This document shows, piece after piece, positions 20,734 to 32,699 of a stretch of DNA of 44,202 bases. The translations under genes and the position numbers were made by a program. Source of the stretch: Gnetum montanum (lineage: Eukaryota; Streptophyta; Gnetopsida; Gnetales; Gnetaceae); NCBI GenBank assembly GCA_015680685.1, contig MNCI01030304.1:384950-429151 (forward strand), read 5' to 3'. Each line of letters opens with the position of its first letter. Positions within the stretch are counted from its first letter, which is position 1. The notes beneath the pieces were generated by a model. It was not told the origin of the DNA and did no database searches. It worked only from the letters and a program-made list of their open reading frames with translations.

Positions 20734-21776
20734 ACTAAACCCTAAACCCTAAATATTCTAAGTCTTGATTTTATATGTGAAATAAACACATAGTCAAGCT
20801 AGTCTGGAATCAATGCAAAATAAACCTAAGACTAAATCCTAAAATCCTAAATTCTAAAATGTAAACCATAAACTCTAATACATGAACCATGAACCCTAAA
20901 CTCTAAATCCCTAAACATTGAACTACAAAATCTAAACCCTAAATCTTGAAATCTAAGACCATAAAATCTAAAATCATAAACCCTAAATCATAAAAGAAAA
21001 ATCATAAACCCTAAATTCTAAAATCAAAATAATAACCTCTAAATCCTAAAATTCTTGACCCTAAACTATAGAATCAAAACCCTCAACCCTAAGCACTAAA
21101 TGTTGAAATCTAAAACCTAAACTCTAAACACTAAATGTTGAAATCTAAAACCTAAACTCTAAACACTAAATCCTAAACCGTAGAATCCTCAATTCCAAAC
21201 CATAGAACCCCTAAATCCCATAACTCTAAATCTTGAATCCTAAACTATAAACTCTAAATCCTAAGAATCTTGAACCCAAAGAACCCTATAAACCCTTAAC
21301 TCTAAACCTTGAATCCTAAATACTAAACCTTAAAGAACCTTAAATCCTAAAATACTATTCCTAAGTTCTAAAATCCTAGACCTTTAAACCCTTAACCCCT
21401 AACTCTTAAACCCTAAACCCATAACCTCTAAACTCCTAACAACTAACCCCTAAATCCTAAATCCTACACTATAACACCTAAGCCATAAACCCAAGAATCT
21501 TTAACCCCTAAATCCTAATCTTGAAACCCTAAACTCTTAACCTGTAAACTCTTAAAAATAACTACTAGACTCTAATACCCAAAGATTAAAACGAAGAATA
21601 CTAAACCTTAACCCCTAACCACTAAATAATAAAACCTTGAAAACTAGAACCATAAACACCTAAACCCTTAACCCCCCAAATCCCAAACCCCTAATCCTAA
21701 ATATTAAATCCTAAACATTAAAATCATAAGAATCCTAAACCATAAACACTAAGAATTCTAAATCCTAAACCCTAAG
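20734..21776 (+). repeat. telomere-like (CCCTAAA)-derived array, segment 2
   Basis: This is the same type of degenerate array as segment 1. It opens with two perfect adjacent units (AACCCTAAACCCTAAAT, 20738-20754). After a 60-base gap it continues to 21776, ending AATCCTAAACCCTAAG. A local duplication is visible near 21087-21170, where AACACTAAATGTTGAAATCT recurs. The orientation is constant throughout both segments. Confidence 0.88.
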
Positions 21777-22199
21777 AAAATCAAAAAAGCATTAACTTCT
21801 CACTTTTAGTAATCCTCATTAATTTCTATTTTCAATTTTTATAAATTATGACTTTGGTTTATCCTTTATATTTGATAATAAGAATAGATTACAAATAAAA
21901 TGTCATGAGGTAGCAAAATCAATATAAACAAAATTATCAAAGGTAGCAAATTTCTTATAGTAAGATAATTAAATTCCATAATGAAAATTGTATTTTCTCT
22001 TTTATAGTATTAGTAGAATTAGGCTTAAATTCATACTATTTTTCATTCTTCTTTTTAAGTTTCTTAGCCTTATTCTTAACAAATTTATTGGTCTACTATT
22101 TTACCATGACTTTAGCTTTAGGATTATTTATATTATTATTACAATGGTGAGTATCATGACTATCCTATTTCTTAAAAATATGGCAATACCTCATTATTC
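21777..22199. other. AT-rich, no gene recognised
   Basis: Nothing was recognised. A plus-strand hydrophobic open frame begins at 21988, but it lies within AT-rich DNA and is not convincing. Confidence 0.3.
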
Positions 22200-24057
22200 T
22201 TTGTCTTTTTTTTTTAATTATTTTCAGCCCTCACAATCATCACCTAAAAATTTATTTCTACATTTGAGATGTATGCATTCATTTTAGCTTCTTCTTCCAA
22301 AGGCACACAACTTTGGCATGATGCATGTTCTTCCATCATTTTTTATGATTTATTCAAAAACATCATATTACAATGCTATCATTCTTGATTAAAAAAACCA
22401 TAATTTTCTCAACTGGTACTTGAGCATTCTATGCCTAGTGGGTAGCTTATAATGTAGAAACTTTATGTATAAGGGTAGCAAGTTATTTACCTTCTTTCAA
22501 ACACAAAGGATTTAATCAATTTTTCAAAGATATTATCTTGAGTTTGTTTTTTATTTCAAAAGTTTCAATATTCTTTCATATTTTATATGCAAAGTCTTAT
22601 TTTTCTACCAGTTATATGAACTCTCTATAAATACTCAAAGTTATCACTATTTATAACATTATCATAGCCATGATGCCAACCTATGGAACTCATTGTCAAC
22701 CCTCATGACCATTTCTTTGTGCCACAAATGTAACTTGCAACTATTAGCACCTTATCATAACCTTATCCCATTATCACAAGCAAACTTTGGCATGGTTCAA
22801 CACTACAGGTCAAGCGTAGAGAGGAAACATCAGTGATGGGCTTAGAGTGTTGTTTTATATTCTTTGTCAATGTCTCTCAAGTCAATCCTCCAAACATCAA
22901 TAAAGAGGGACCAATGAAACACCACCTAGAAAACACATGTTGCAATTTAAAATCTTCACCAACATAAGAAAAGCAATGTATATGCCTACCAAGCATCTAA
23001 GGAATAATCACATCAAGTAGCTAGTAGGGGTTCTTTGTAGTCTTTGGGTTCATAAAATTTGTTGTAGTAGTGACCTCTTTGATGCTCACAATGCTCTCTT
23101 TTCTTATACCTAATTTTTCTCATTCTATCTTCTTCATTATCTTCCACATTTTCAAGATGTCTTCTTGTTCCATTAGCATGTCTCGCATGATCCCTTCTTC
23201 TTTCACTATTATGGTTTCTTTCTCTTTATTCTTCCCTAGCAAAATTTGTTGAGATTTGAGATAAAGAGGATGGGGGAGTTGAAGAATGGTGCTAGCTAAT
23301 TCTTCTTCTATGACTTCTAGATTTATCTCATCTAGATTAATTGAAGGTTTTAGGCCTCAAATTCCCCATAAATCTAGAGTCTACTTCATCTCTTCATTGA
23401 ATTTTTGCAAAGGCTGAATGTAACTTCATTTTTATAGGATCTTCAATGCATATGATTGGTGTTTAAGAATTGAAACTATGACTCTGGTGAATCTTTTCAT
23501 TATTATATAACTCTTCTTCTTTTTTTCTCACTAAGGATGATCACTTGTGTTGCTTTCTTTCCTTTCTCTTACTTATATTTTGCTACCATGATATCATTCC
23601 TTCTTACTTGCATCTTATTTGGTTGATATGGTCTAGTCATATCCTTAGTAACTTGGTACCATTCTTGCACATGACCAAGATTTGACCTTATGAGGGTTAC
23701 CTAAAGTATAGATGGTGCTGAATATTTTGGTTGTAAGACAATGTTACTGTATAAGTCTCTCCATCTAAATTATTCATCTTGGTGGAAAATAAATGTAAAA
23801 TTAGGATAATAAGAATTAGCATGAACATATGAGATTCTTGTTTGCATTAGTGTACTCTAATCTTCTTCATCATAATCTCATGATTACTTTCATTAAGATC
23901 AATAATAGGTAAAAATTTCAATTTGGATATGAAAATCATTTTAATTTGGTTGATGCTTAAGTGTGTGTGTTTAAAAAATTATTTTAAGTATGAAAGAAAG
24001 GCTTGGTGATTCTTAATATAAATAACTATGTAAAATCAACTAACTAGTAAACATTGA
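22200..24057 (-). pseudogene. internal region of a decayed gypsy element (gag remnants)
   Basis: On the minus strand, about 280 bases inward from the PBS, FTFIFHQDE-like text appears near 23798-23770. It aligns with the same point of the gag leader in the element at 28573-36292 (FTFILHQDE, near 29610-29640, about 267 bases from its PBS). Further in, 23080-23250 reads as an Arg/His-rich charged stretch (NHNSERRRDHARHANGTRRH), the counterpart of the His/Lys/Asp-rich linker in the other copy. Beyond about 23000 the sequence is unreadable. No pol was found before the telomere-like block. Confidence 0.55.
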
Positions 24058-24080
24058 CACATCCTCGGCAACGATGCTAA
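24058..24080 (-). promoter_or_regulatory. primer-binding site (tRNA-Asp type), minus strand
   Basis: Directly inside the LTR end the minus strand reads TTAGCATCGTTGCCGAGGAT, close to the TGGCGCCGTTGCCGGGGAT site that plant Tat/Athila gypsy elements use for tRNA-Asp priming. Its position marks 24081-24912 as a 5' LTR. Confidence 0.72.
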
Positions 24081-24912
24081 TGATGAGTAGTAGGGTATTC
24101 CAAAACTCAACCATACAAGTCATAAGTGTTTTTGCATGACTAGCTAGTAATTTGTGGATAGACAGTGTAAGTATACTAGTGAGTTAAGAGTAAGTTTATG
24201 ATCATTGTCGTCCCACTTAGAGTTAGCAAGGTGCAAAATGTATAGTTTAACTCTTAGTGAGGTATATGAAAAACTAATTCTGATTAACCTTAAGTATGCT
24301 AAGTGTAAATATGATGAAAATGATTGGAGTTTCTATCTTTAAGTACAATGAAAACATAAAGCTATTATAGCCTATGACGATGAGTATATGTTGCTAGTTT
24401 TTTGTAGATGTCATCTGCTAATGTAACTATTAATGGGATTACCAAGTAACTTTACTACTAAGTGAATTAAGTAAAGTTACTACTAGGTTACCAAATAATT
24501 ACATTTTATGCTCAAAACTAGTTGTATTTATTCCACCTTACTAAATGATTGAAGAAATGTAAATGACATAGTAAAAGTAAACAACATGGAAAAGTAGTTC
24601 TATTATATGTGATATGCTACAATGATGAAAAACAATCTCAAGCTTTATTGCTATTCATGAATTGTATTCAGAAAAAATCCACTTAAATAAAGATTTTGTA
24701 CAAGTATAATTTACCATACTACTAGCATTCATAACTAACTCTAACTTTGAGAAAACAACCTGTAGGAATTTTGCTAAGTGTTTGACTCAAAACTTGTTTT
24801 CGACAGGATTTTAAGCTTATGTTTATAGGCATGACCATGGACCACTATATCAAATCGATGATGATGTATGCTAGGCTATGATATCACATCCTTTACAATA
24901 AGTGTTTCATCA
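24081..24912 (-). repeat. gypsy 5' LTR, same family as 28573-36292
   Basis: This 832-base LTR runs on the minus strand from TGATGA (24912) to TCATCA (24081), the same 6-bp inverted termini as the complete element. A TATAAAC box at about 24822-24828 lies some 88 bases from the start, close to the 97 of the other copy. The 3' end shares a TATGGTTGAG word and a final ACTCATCA. The middle is strongly diverged. The same LTR type recurs at 27575-28360. Confidence 0.75.
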
Positions 24913-25693
24913 ACTAGTTAGAAATTAAATACTCAAATTAAAAAAATAAATTATATTATACATTTGGAATCAAACTTGTGACTTCTTTACTATAACATTG
25001 CATAATCTAATTTTAGAATTAATGATTTTAGTATTAATTTTCATAGTAGATTCTTTTAGAAATTCTAAATGTTAATTTTTTTTCTTTTATTTTAAATAGA
25101 AAATGGACATTAGGACTAGTAGCATAACTCTTATCTACATAGCATACTAGATGTGACTCACTAAATAAGAGTGCCTCTATTGATGCATAAATTTTGGATG
25201 CACCAACACCTAGGGAAAAACACTCATTTGAGAAGACTATTGCTAAGGTGCCTCCCGTATGGGTATGAAAACCCAAGAATAGTCTTAGCTGGAGAGGGCT
25301 AAGTGACCTTTTGAAAATAGTAAAAAATAGAAATTTTAATTGGAATGAGTGTCTCAAATTCAAGAATACAAAATGTGACCAAAATAAATTTTCCCTACTT
25401 CTCGACTGTTATTTCCATTCACCATCAGTCCATTGAGGATGTTGTTACAACCAACACTACTTGTAGCCATTGAAGGAGGGAGAGAGAGAGAAGAGGCCGA
25501 ATGAAGGGGCTTGTTGATGTGTCTGTGATGCATAGACAAAACATTCCACATTTCCATTATGAGAGAAGGAAATTTTCCCCTGTTTGGAGAACCCTACATG
25601 GATTCACTGCCTACCAAAAATAGAATAGAACTATAGAAAAATTGTTGCCATTGTTGCACCTACAACTACTGTTATCAACTACTAAAACACCAT

Positions 25694-25696
<3 letters not shown>
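24913..25696. other. no gene recognised
   Basis: Nothing was assigned. The short minus-strand open frames here (25034-25363, 25360-25557) have no recognisable domains. Confidence 0.3.

Positions 25697-25727
<31 letters not shown>
25697..25727. repeat. (AG)15 microsatellite
   Basis: A perfect AG dinucleotide run of about 31 bases. It creates Leu-Ser repeats in an overlapping minus-strand open frame (25682-26032), which is therefore unreliable. Confidence 0.97.
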
Positions 25728-25733
<6 letters not shown>

Positions 25734-27574
25734 CACCAGATCCCACTATCACGTGCCAATAGATACATTGCTATCTCTAGTCCTATGTCTGCCACCATCA
25801 TAAGTCTACAGCAAAAAGGGAAAATAAAACTACTGCCTCTTGGTTTCCTATTAAGATTGTTGACCACTGTCCATGTAGCTCTGTCACTACTAACTATCAC
25901 CAGTTTGTTGCCAAGAATAAAGAAACAAGACTGTAGAACTTTCCTACCATGTCCATCATCTACGTGTGTCAGTCGCGCCACTGTTGCCCCAAGAAAAACA
26001 AGAGAATAGAGAGAGAAAAAACTATAGTTCACTAGTTTCTTAGCCCCTAGAGCCCCCCCTACCCATCTATGTGTGCCTCAATGGAGAGAGACACAGTTGT
26101 TTGGAAAGAAAGCCCAATTTATTAAGGAGGTCCTCCTTCCCCCATGACATCGTCTTCGTTCTCTGCTTTATAGCTACCTGCTAGTGACGTTTCACCTCCT
26201 TGCATGTTGGTCCATCTTCTTGCATGTTGGTTCATCTTCTTGCACATTGGTCCAGCTTACCATATGTTAACATTGATTGGTAAAATAGTATATGATTTTA
26301 TAGGACAATTTTGTTAATCATGGCCCTATGTGATAGCATGGGAGAGATTGGCCAAAATAGTCTCATTGTAAGGTTACTTTCCCTAAAACACTATAACCTT
26401 CTAACTAATAGATGAATGTTTATTGTAAAAACTTAAATTAAATATCTTCATCAAAAAACAAAAAATTAGATATCCAATGCTAGGTAATTGGATAAGAATA
26501 AGATGATGATGAACAATGATATTAATTTTGAAAATATTACATGTTAAAATTGAATTTTTATCTTTCTTATACAACATATTAACTTTGATGATGCAAAATA
26601 TCCAACTATAGAACTATGTTTGGAACAAACCTCAAAAATGAATTATACATCAAGTAGTCATAAGCTAAGCTTAAAAACACATATAGTGGTTGAAAATCCA
26701 AAATTAAGTAAAAAGATCTATGATGCTATGTCTTACAATGTGTAAAATAGTAATACATAAGATGTTGTTAACAAAAGATAGCAAGAGCACTAGTAGCTAG
26801 ATCCTCCAAATCCATTACCTAGTGTTGCTCCTGTATATATGGTGCCCTAAAATAAGATACACTTAGTCTAAAATAAAACCACTCCAAAGAAAAGTTAAAT
26901 ATTTTAGCTATGCTAAACATATCTACTCTAAGTAGGGTCTAAGAGGAGGGCTAAATATGTCTTCCATCAAGAACCCTTGTTGTTGCATTATTTCTCATTT
27001 GGATCCTATATAGTTTTTAACTAAAACTATGTTTGTATGTTTTTTGGTATTATTTTCTTAGAAGTGTCATACTTGTATTATTGTAAAAATCATATTTATG
27101 TTATTTATCCTATATATAGTTATTTAATGACAAAGAATAACCAGCTTTAGTTATATATAGTTTTACAAAACATTGCAAATGATTCCATGTAATCCTTGCA
27201 ATCTTAATTTTTTTCATTTTTTTCCCAAAGCATTGGTTTCTCACTTTGCAACTATCTTAATTGAATATATATTAAATCCAAACATTGCTTTTCTTGAGGA
27301 TTTAGTTGTTGAAATATGTTTAGTTATCTGAGTTATAATTATTGTTGCATCTTTATTTATGCCAACTTTGTCTAAGTTGGTATGATCTTTTCTTATTAAG
27401 ATATGACATTTTTAATCTATATTATCATTTATTCTTCAACTTCCTACATAACAATTTCTTGCATTTTCTTATAAGTGTACAATGTAATCCATTTCCCCAA
27501 CCAGTTAAAAATTAAAATTTTGTGTATAAGGGTTTACTAACTGGTAGCTTGTGAGATGAATTTAACTTAATCCA
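25728..27574. other. no gene recognised
   Basis: Apart from a short tandem repeat at 26199-26258, nothing was recognised. Open frames on both strands at 25728-26032 overlap completely and neither shows a known motif. From 26280 on the sequence is AT-rich. Confidence 0.3.
26199..26258. repeat. 20-bp tandem repeat, three copies
   Basis: The unit CTTGCATGTTGGTCCATCTT occurs three times head to tail with a few substitutions in copies 2 and 3. Confidence 0.9.
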
Positions 27575-28360
27575 TGATGAGTGTAAGAGTTCTTTATGCT
27601 CAGCCATGCAAACCATAAAGTGTAGTGTGCAACTTGATCATAATCCATAGATGGATTGATGAAATTCTTAGAAAGTTGATACATGATTATTGATCATTAT
27701 CTTTCCAAATTAAGTTAGTTATGGTTTAACATAAAGTGAGGCATATGATATGATAATGATTAGCAAAAAGAAAAAGTAAAACATTGCAAATTGAATATTA
27801 AGTACTAAATCTAATTAGTGAGAAATACAAATTCCTAAATTATTCTAATGGCAATAAGTATCCACTCCCAACTTTTTGTATACGTCTTGGTCTCATATAA
27901 TTACCACTAGAATTACTAAGCAATATTACTTTTGGGCATACCAAGTGGTATCACTACTGGGTTACTAGAAAATTGTACTTTATACTCAATATTGGTCATA
28001 CTTATAATGTTGGATTACTAATGTGTGAAAGAAATGTAAAAGACATTGAAAATGTAATGTACAGTGACTGTAGCATTTCACTGATAGATTACCAAACTTC
28101 CACCAACAATTCCTCCAACAACAAAACTCACAACACTTTGTGATCACACACATTGATGTCCCCAAAAGGTCCTTCCAAAAGGCACTCATATATAGGGCTA
28201 GGGATAGGATTGCACATGGAAAGCCCCAAAATAGTGAGCCTCAAATTGAATTTGATACATTTACAACATGCCAAGTATGGACAATACCATAATTAGTGAG
28301 GAAGAATTGGGAATAAACACAATGTTGAAAAAAATACTCAAGAATAATTTTGGTTCATTT
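27575..28360 (-). repeat. solo LTR of the TGATGA/TCATCA gypsy family
   Basis: This 786-base segment aligns along most of its length with the LTR at 24081-24912 (for example GAGGCATATGA, ACCAAGTGGTA and GAAATGTAAAAGACAT, with counterparts there). It ends TCATCA at 27575 on the minus strand. The other border is a mutated TGATGAACCA (plus-strand TGGTTCATTT, 28351-28360). Neither flank carries a primer-binding site or a G-rich tract, so it appears to be a solo LTR left by LTR-LTR recombination. No clear target-site duplication was found. Confidence 0.68.
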
Positions 28361-28567
28361 CCTAACAATTATATATTTGGTCTGTAACATTTTTTGGTTC
28401 TGAAGGTGCTCTTTGAGCAACTCGTGGGTGTGCATGCTTCTGAAGAAATGAAACAATCTGCTAGAGACGTAATGTTTTTCATGTGCTAAGCACAGTTAAT
28501 TATAATAATATAATAAATAAAAATTATGTGCATTTTCCAAAGGAAATACTCATACACGATAAATTAT
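28361..28567. other. short unique stretch with a possible coding scrap
   Basis: Positions 28406-28468 (plus) translate without stops as VLFEQLVGVHASEEMKQSAR plus D, and are bounded by an AG and a GTAATG. This would fit an internal exon of an unidentified gene, or chance. The remainder is AT-rich. Confidence 0.25.
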
Positions 28568-28572
28568 GTAGT
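28568..28572. repeat. target-site duplication GTAGT (left)
   Basis: The five bases before the left LTR match the five after the right LTR (36293-36297), the footprint of a single integration event. Confidence 0.9.
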
Positions 28573-29347
28573 TGATGAACCATGATATTAAGATTGTGAT
28601 ATCGGGTCTGTGATATCAGATCCAACCATGCGATGTTGGATACCCAATATCAGGGTTTGTCTCCTCGCCTATAAATAAGAGGTGGAACCCTTGGTTTTGA
28701 CATTAGATAGTTAGTCCCTTAGCCGAAATCTTGTCATTTTTCCCCCCAAAGTTAAAATTATTTCTACATGCCCATAGTAGGAGTCATAGGGCGAACGAAT
28801 CTTTATTCAAGCATTGTGTACTTGAGCACACTTTGTGTATGGTAATAAAGATGAACTTTATGATAAACCTTGCAGCATTGAGAATAGATTAATTAGCATT
28901 AATTATTATTTAATGCTTTCCTAGTTGATTAATGATTTTTCTCACCCTACAACTCTCTTACTTAAATACACTCAGTAAGACTGCTTCGAGCATGTGTGTA
29001 GTGCTTGGTAACCCAATAACGATTAGCGTTTGGTAATCCCAGCACTGTTGCACTGGTTCAGGATGTGTATAGAAAGTGGAAAAGAATACTGGTGTTAGGA
29101 ATAATTAGAACTTAGTTAATGAGTAGTTAAATTAGATTATTTACTTAGTTATCTCTCTTCCCCTCCTTAATAGCGTAGGATATAAAACACAAAAAAGCTA
29201 TAAAGATCATATGCCTCAAGCTTACTTAACCAACCTGTTATTGTTCCACAAAGGCGCATAGGCACTTAGTCCTTGTAATTTGACCGAATCATGTGTAAAA
29301 CGCTCATATTCGTATGGTTGAGCGTAGGGGTACCTCACCACTCATCA
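28573..29347 (+). repeat. 5' LTR (775 bp)
   Basis: It starts TGATGAACC and ends CACTCATCA; the 6-bp ends TGATGA/TCATCA form a perfect inverted repeat. A TATAAATAAG promoter box lies at 28670-28679. Relative to the 3' LTR it lacks about 44 bases after CTTACTTAACCA, where a TTAACCA word flanks the missing part, consistent with a deletion between short direct repeats. Confidence 0.95.
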
Positions 29348-29370
29348 TCGGCACTGTTGCTGGGGACTTA
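29348..29370 (+). promoter_or_regulatory. primer-binding site (tRNA-Asp type)
   Basis: The sequence TCGGCACTGTTGCTGGGGAC directly follows the 5' LTR and is a mutated form of the TTGGCGCCGTTGCCGGGGA site of plant Tat/Athila elements. Reverse transcription would start here from a tRNA. Confidence 0.85.
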
Positions 29371-29479
29371 GTTGTTTGTGCGCTAAGTAGAACTTAGGAA
29401 ATCATTCACATCATTGGAACGAACCCTTAGGGTTGGTTAAGGAAAAGATAATAGTACATTGCACACTAAACAAGAAAAA

Positions 29480-31420
29480 ATGTCTTCTTCTTCGCACAAA
29501 AGCACTTCATCACCTAGGACTAACACAAGAAGCAATTGGTGGCATAATACACATGACGTTGATCTGTCAATCCCACAATAGTTTCATATGGTATATATTT
29601 ATCCTGATGAATATGTAGTCGACTTCACCTTTATTCTCCATCAAGACGAACAACTACATTAGCATGACTTGGAAGGTAACATAGTGTTACCTCCCGACCG
29701 TTCAGTCCTAGGCATGCTTCTTCGTGCTCTCACACGAATAGGCATGTAACACTTACACACAGAATATGTTGCATAGGACTATGATTCGAGAGACTATCAT
29801 CCCACAGAGGTGCAACGTCAAATGGATTTACAATAGAAGAGACACCATAAGTCTTTGAAGGGAAAATGGTCCAAGGATGCCCCCCATGTTTTAAGGGAAA
29901 TTAAGGGTGATGAACCTACCTTAGGTAGTCGCCCACATAATGATGTTCCTCCACTTGAATTTGGCCAAGGGGTTGTGTATCAGAACCTTCATTCTACTAT
30001 TCATAACCCAAGTGCTGATACCAATGGACACAAAGTATCTAAAAAAGGAACAAGGACACATGACAAAGATGGGCATTCTACTCACAAACACGATCAAGGC
30101 AGAGACCACCAAAGAGAAGGTAGTAGACATCGTCATGGTGGCAGTTCTTCTTCTTCTTCACCTTCATCATCTCCTTCACCCTCTCCTTCAGTGTCTGGAC
30201 ATAGCCATAGAGAAAAAGATCATGAGGATAAGGGCAAGCAAAGTGGAAGTCACAAATAAAATAGCCAAGACAAAGGATGAGGGTACTCTAGGAAATCACA
30301 ACATAGAAGAAGGGAGAGTAGGGAATAGTGTAGGCATCATAGACGCCCCGAACAAGATGATCATGATGAACCCCTACTTGCTACTCAAAGCATGCTAGAC
30401 ATAACTAAGGCTGTGAGAGTTCCAACAAGGCATCAAAGAGATAGCATGATCAAGAGGTTAGATATGAATAACATCCCACGATTTGAAGGTGGATATAACG
30501 CTGATCCTCAAAATCACTTACAAGAATTTCATGATGCGTGTGCCTTGCAAAACATAGAGAATGAGTGGAAAAAACGTAAGTTGTTCCCAAGGACACTAGT
30601 AAAAGAAGCTGAAAGCTAGTACTGGTCCTTAGAACCAAAATCCATTCGTAGGTGGAGTACTATGTTAGAACTGTTCAACGATAAGTACCAAACGTACTCC
30701 CAGGTGTCTAACCTATGAAAGCAAATCCAAGGATGGAAACAAGGAAGTCATGAACCCTTGGATGCTACCATGGGCCGCTATTATGCACTATTACATCGTT
30801 GTCTTGGCCATGGCTATTCACAGTGGGATCAACTACGCCATCTCGTAGATGGGCTTAGGAATGAAATGAGAAGAACCCTTGGGACTTATGCCTAGGGAAG
30901 GTTATTTGAGCTTAGGTCCCATCAAATTCATAGACTACTAGAGCAAGTTGCTAAGGAAGAAGGTGAGCTACGAAAGAGAGAGAGTGTGGAAGAATATAAC
31001 TGAGATCCTTCCCTCCAAAAGAAGGGAGTAAGATTTTGTAAGGATGAGGAAGAGCCACCACTTGAAGACATGGTGAATAGGAAAACCTTACCTATCCAAA
31101 AGTTAACATTAGAAGTATCAACAAAGGTAGACCAAATGTGGGACTCCCTGGATAGTAAGTTTCAAACTATTCTCAAAATAGTAGAGGAGTCTAAAGAGCG
31201 AGGTAGTCATCATGATAAAAGAAAAAATAGAGAAGCAAAAAATGCACGTAACAAAGGTAAGGGAAAATTTGCTATTATTGAAGAGGTTATGGACTCAAAT
31301 ACAGATGATGATAGTGGATGCGAGATATGTTAATGTGACCATCCTAAGGGATGTTGCCCTATGATCTCACATTTGCAGGAGTATGGGGTGTATGCACTTA
31401 ATCCATGATTAAACAAACGA
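29480..31420 (+). pseudogene. gag polyprotein of the Tat-like element, decayed
   Basis: A single frame starts at ATG 29480 (MSSSSHKSTSS) and remains readable for over 600 codons with many stops. It shows a leader (DFTFILHQDE), a charged low-complexity linker (HKHDQGRDHQREGSRHRHGG, then a Ser/Pro run, about residues 190-240), the retrotransposon gag core (IPRFEGGYNADPQNHLQEFH, FNDKYQTYSQ, DQLRHLVDGL), a basic stretch (KNREAKNARNKGKGK) and a zinc-knuckle-like CEIC*CDHPKGCC near 31320-31360. Gag would form the particle and bind the RNA. The stops at 29579, 29660, 29747, 29774, 29834, 30257 and 31331 are TAG or TAA; one near 30617 (ES*YW) sits where gag families have Trp. No large frameshift is needed until about 31400. 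Confidence 0.85.
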
Positions 31421-31439
31421 CAAACATCCCAACGGTTAC

Positions 31440-32070
31440 CTTATCCCCAAGGTAGTTCCACCAACCTTTAACGTATCATCCAAGTGGAACTCCACCACAA
31501 TTGATTGAGCAACATCAATAGTGGCAGCATCCATAATCATGGGGAATGCCACCACCAAGGCAACAATATCCTTACCAGCATCCTGACCCATATGGATATT
31601 ACGTGCAACATCCAACCTCTCCACATGACTTTGTTAATCACGTTACTCATCAACATCACTACCAAGCCCATGAGTACTATAGGACTCCCTCTCCTATGGG
31701 CAATATTCCACAAGTGTACCATCCTTCAAATATGGTCACATCTTTTCCACTAATAGCTCCATTACCATATGCTCCAGCAATGCAAGGTGAACACCCTGCT
31801 CAACCATAGCAACGCAATGCCACAAGGGCTGTTAATCCTCAACTTGCTATTGGTTCTAACAACAGTATGAAGAAAACACCTTTCTTTAGAACCAACAGTT
31901 CAACCAAGCCTTTACAACCACAAGTGGTTGAGTATTTGGACGTCCCCATATCAAATAACCTTCAGAGCCTCATTCAAGCCTAACACCGCATTCAACACAT
32001 ACAGTCATGTTAACACATGTCGTTATCGACTAGATCAAAGCTAGATACCTTCCCAAGAAATTCTCTGATC
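31440..32070 (+). pseudogene. gag-protease linker, Gln/Pro/His-rich
   Basis: After a frameshift the readable frame is rich in Gln, Pro, His and Tyr (MPPPRQQYPYQHPDPYGYYV, THQHHYQAHEYYRTPSPM). This is the low-complexity tail of gag before the protease. Further stops, including TAG after HPAQP, break it. Confidence 0.6.
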
Positions 32071-32099
32071 CTAGGAGTCCCCTGATATATCTACAAATC

Positions 32100-32440
32100 A
32101 TTGGGAATGAGCCATGCAAAGCTCTTTTGGATTCAATTTTTGGTGTCAACCTAATATCCCAAGAAATGTACAAGGCCTAGAACTTGCCTCCATTAAAAAG
32201 AGCAACATTCATTTAGAGTTGGCCAACCAATCCATCATTGTTCCCTTGGGATTAGTGGAAGACATTGTTACCAGTATTTGTGGATGTTCATATCTAGCTG
32301 ACTTCCTAGTGATTCAAGTGAACAATAGTAAGGGGGATTTCCAAATCATAATGGGAAGGGCATGGCTAAGCACTATTCATGTGTGCCTAGGAATCTATGA
32401 TCTTTCCCTAAAAATATCTAAGGAAAATACTTTCGAAAAG
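32100..32440 (+). pseudogene. retroviral-type aspartic protease of the Tat-like element
   Basis: The readable segments are CKALLDSIFGVNLISQEMYK at about 32114, then after a 1-base shift LELASIKKSNIHLELANQS, VPLGLVEDIVTSI, YLADFLVIQV and IIMGRAWLST. They follow plant gypsy proteases (ALLDLGASVNL..., LQLADRS...P.G..EDV, DF.V.D, IILGRPFL.T). The active-site triad D(S/T)G has become DSI, so the Asp remains but the Gly is lost. The protease would cut gag-pol into its parts. A 160-codon open frame covers most of it (32114-32596). Confidence 0.82.
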
Positions 32441-32699
32441 ATCGAGAAGAAGAAAGTTTCATGCATCGCATACAATGACACAGGGTGTAATTGCGTGCAA
32501 AGATCATGGGTTGTGCAAAGTTTAACATTGCCTACATGTAATCAGTGTGCACAAGTGATCAATATACAAAGGTGCCTGTATGCAGCAGCCACATGACAAG
32601 AAGATACCCAGTGGTTGATAGCTGATCAAGAAAGTAGCTCAGTTATATGCATGGAACTAACTGAGGGTTTAACTTGCACTTACATAGATAGCATAGACG

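Noticed and set aside
25682-26032. Long overlapping open frames on both strands
   Set aside because: One includes an (AG)15 microsatellite as Leu-Ser repeats; neither has known motifs, and both overlap fully.
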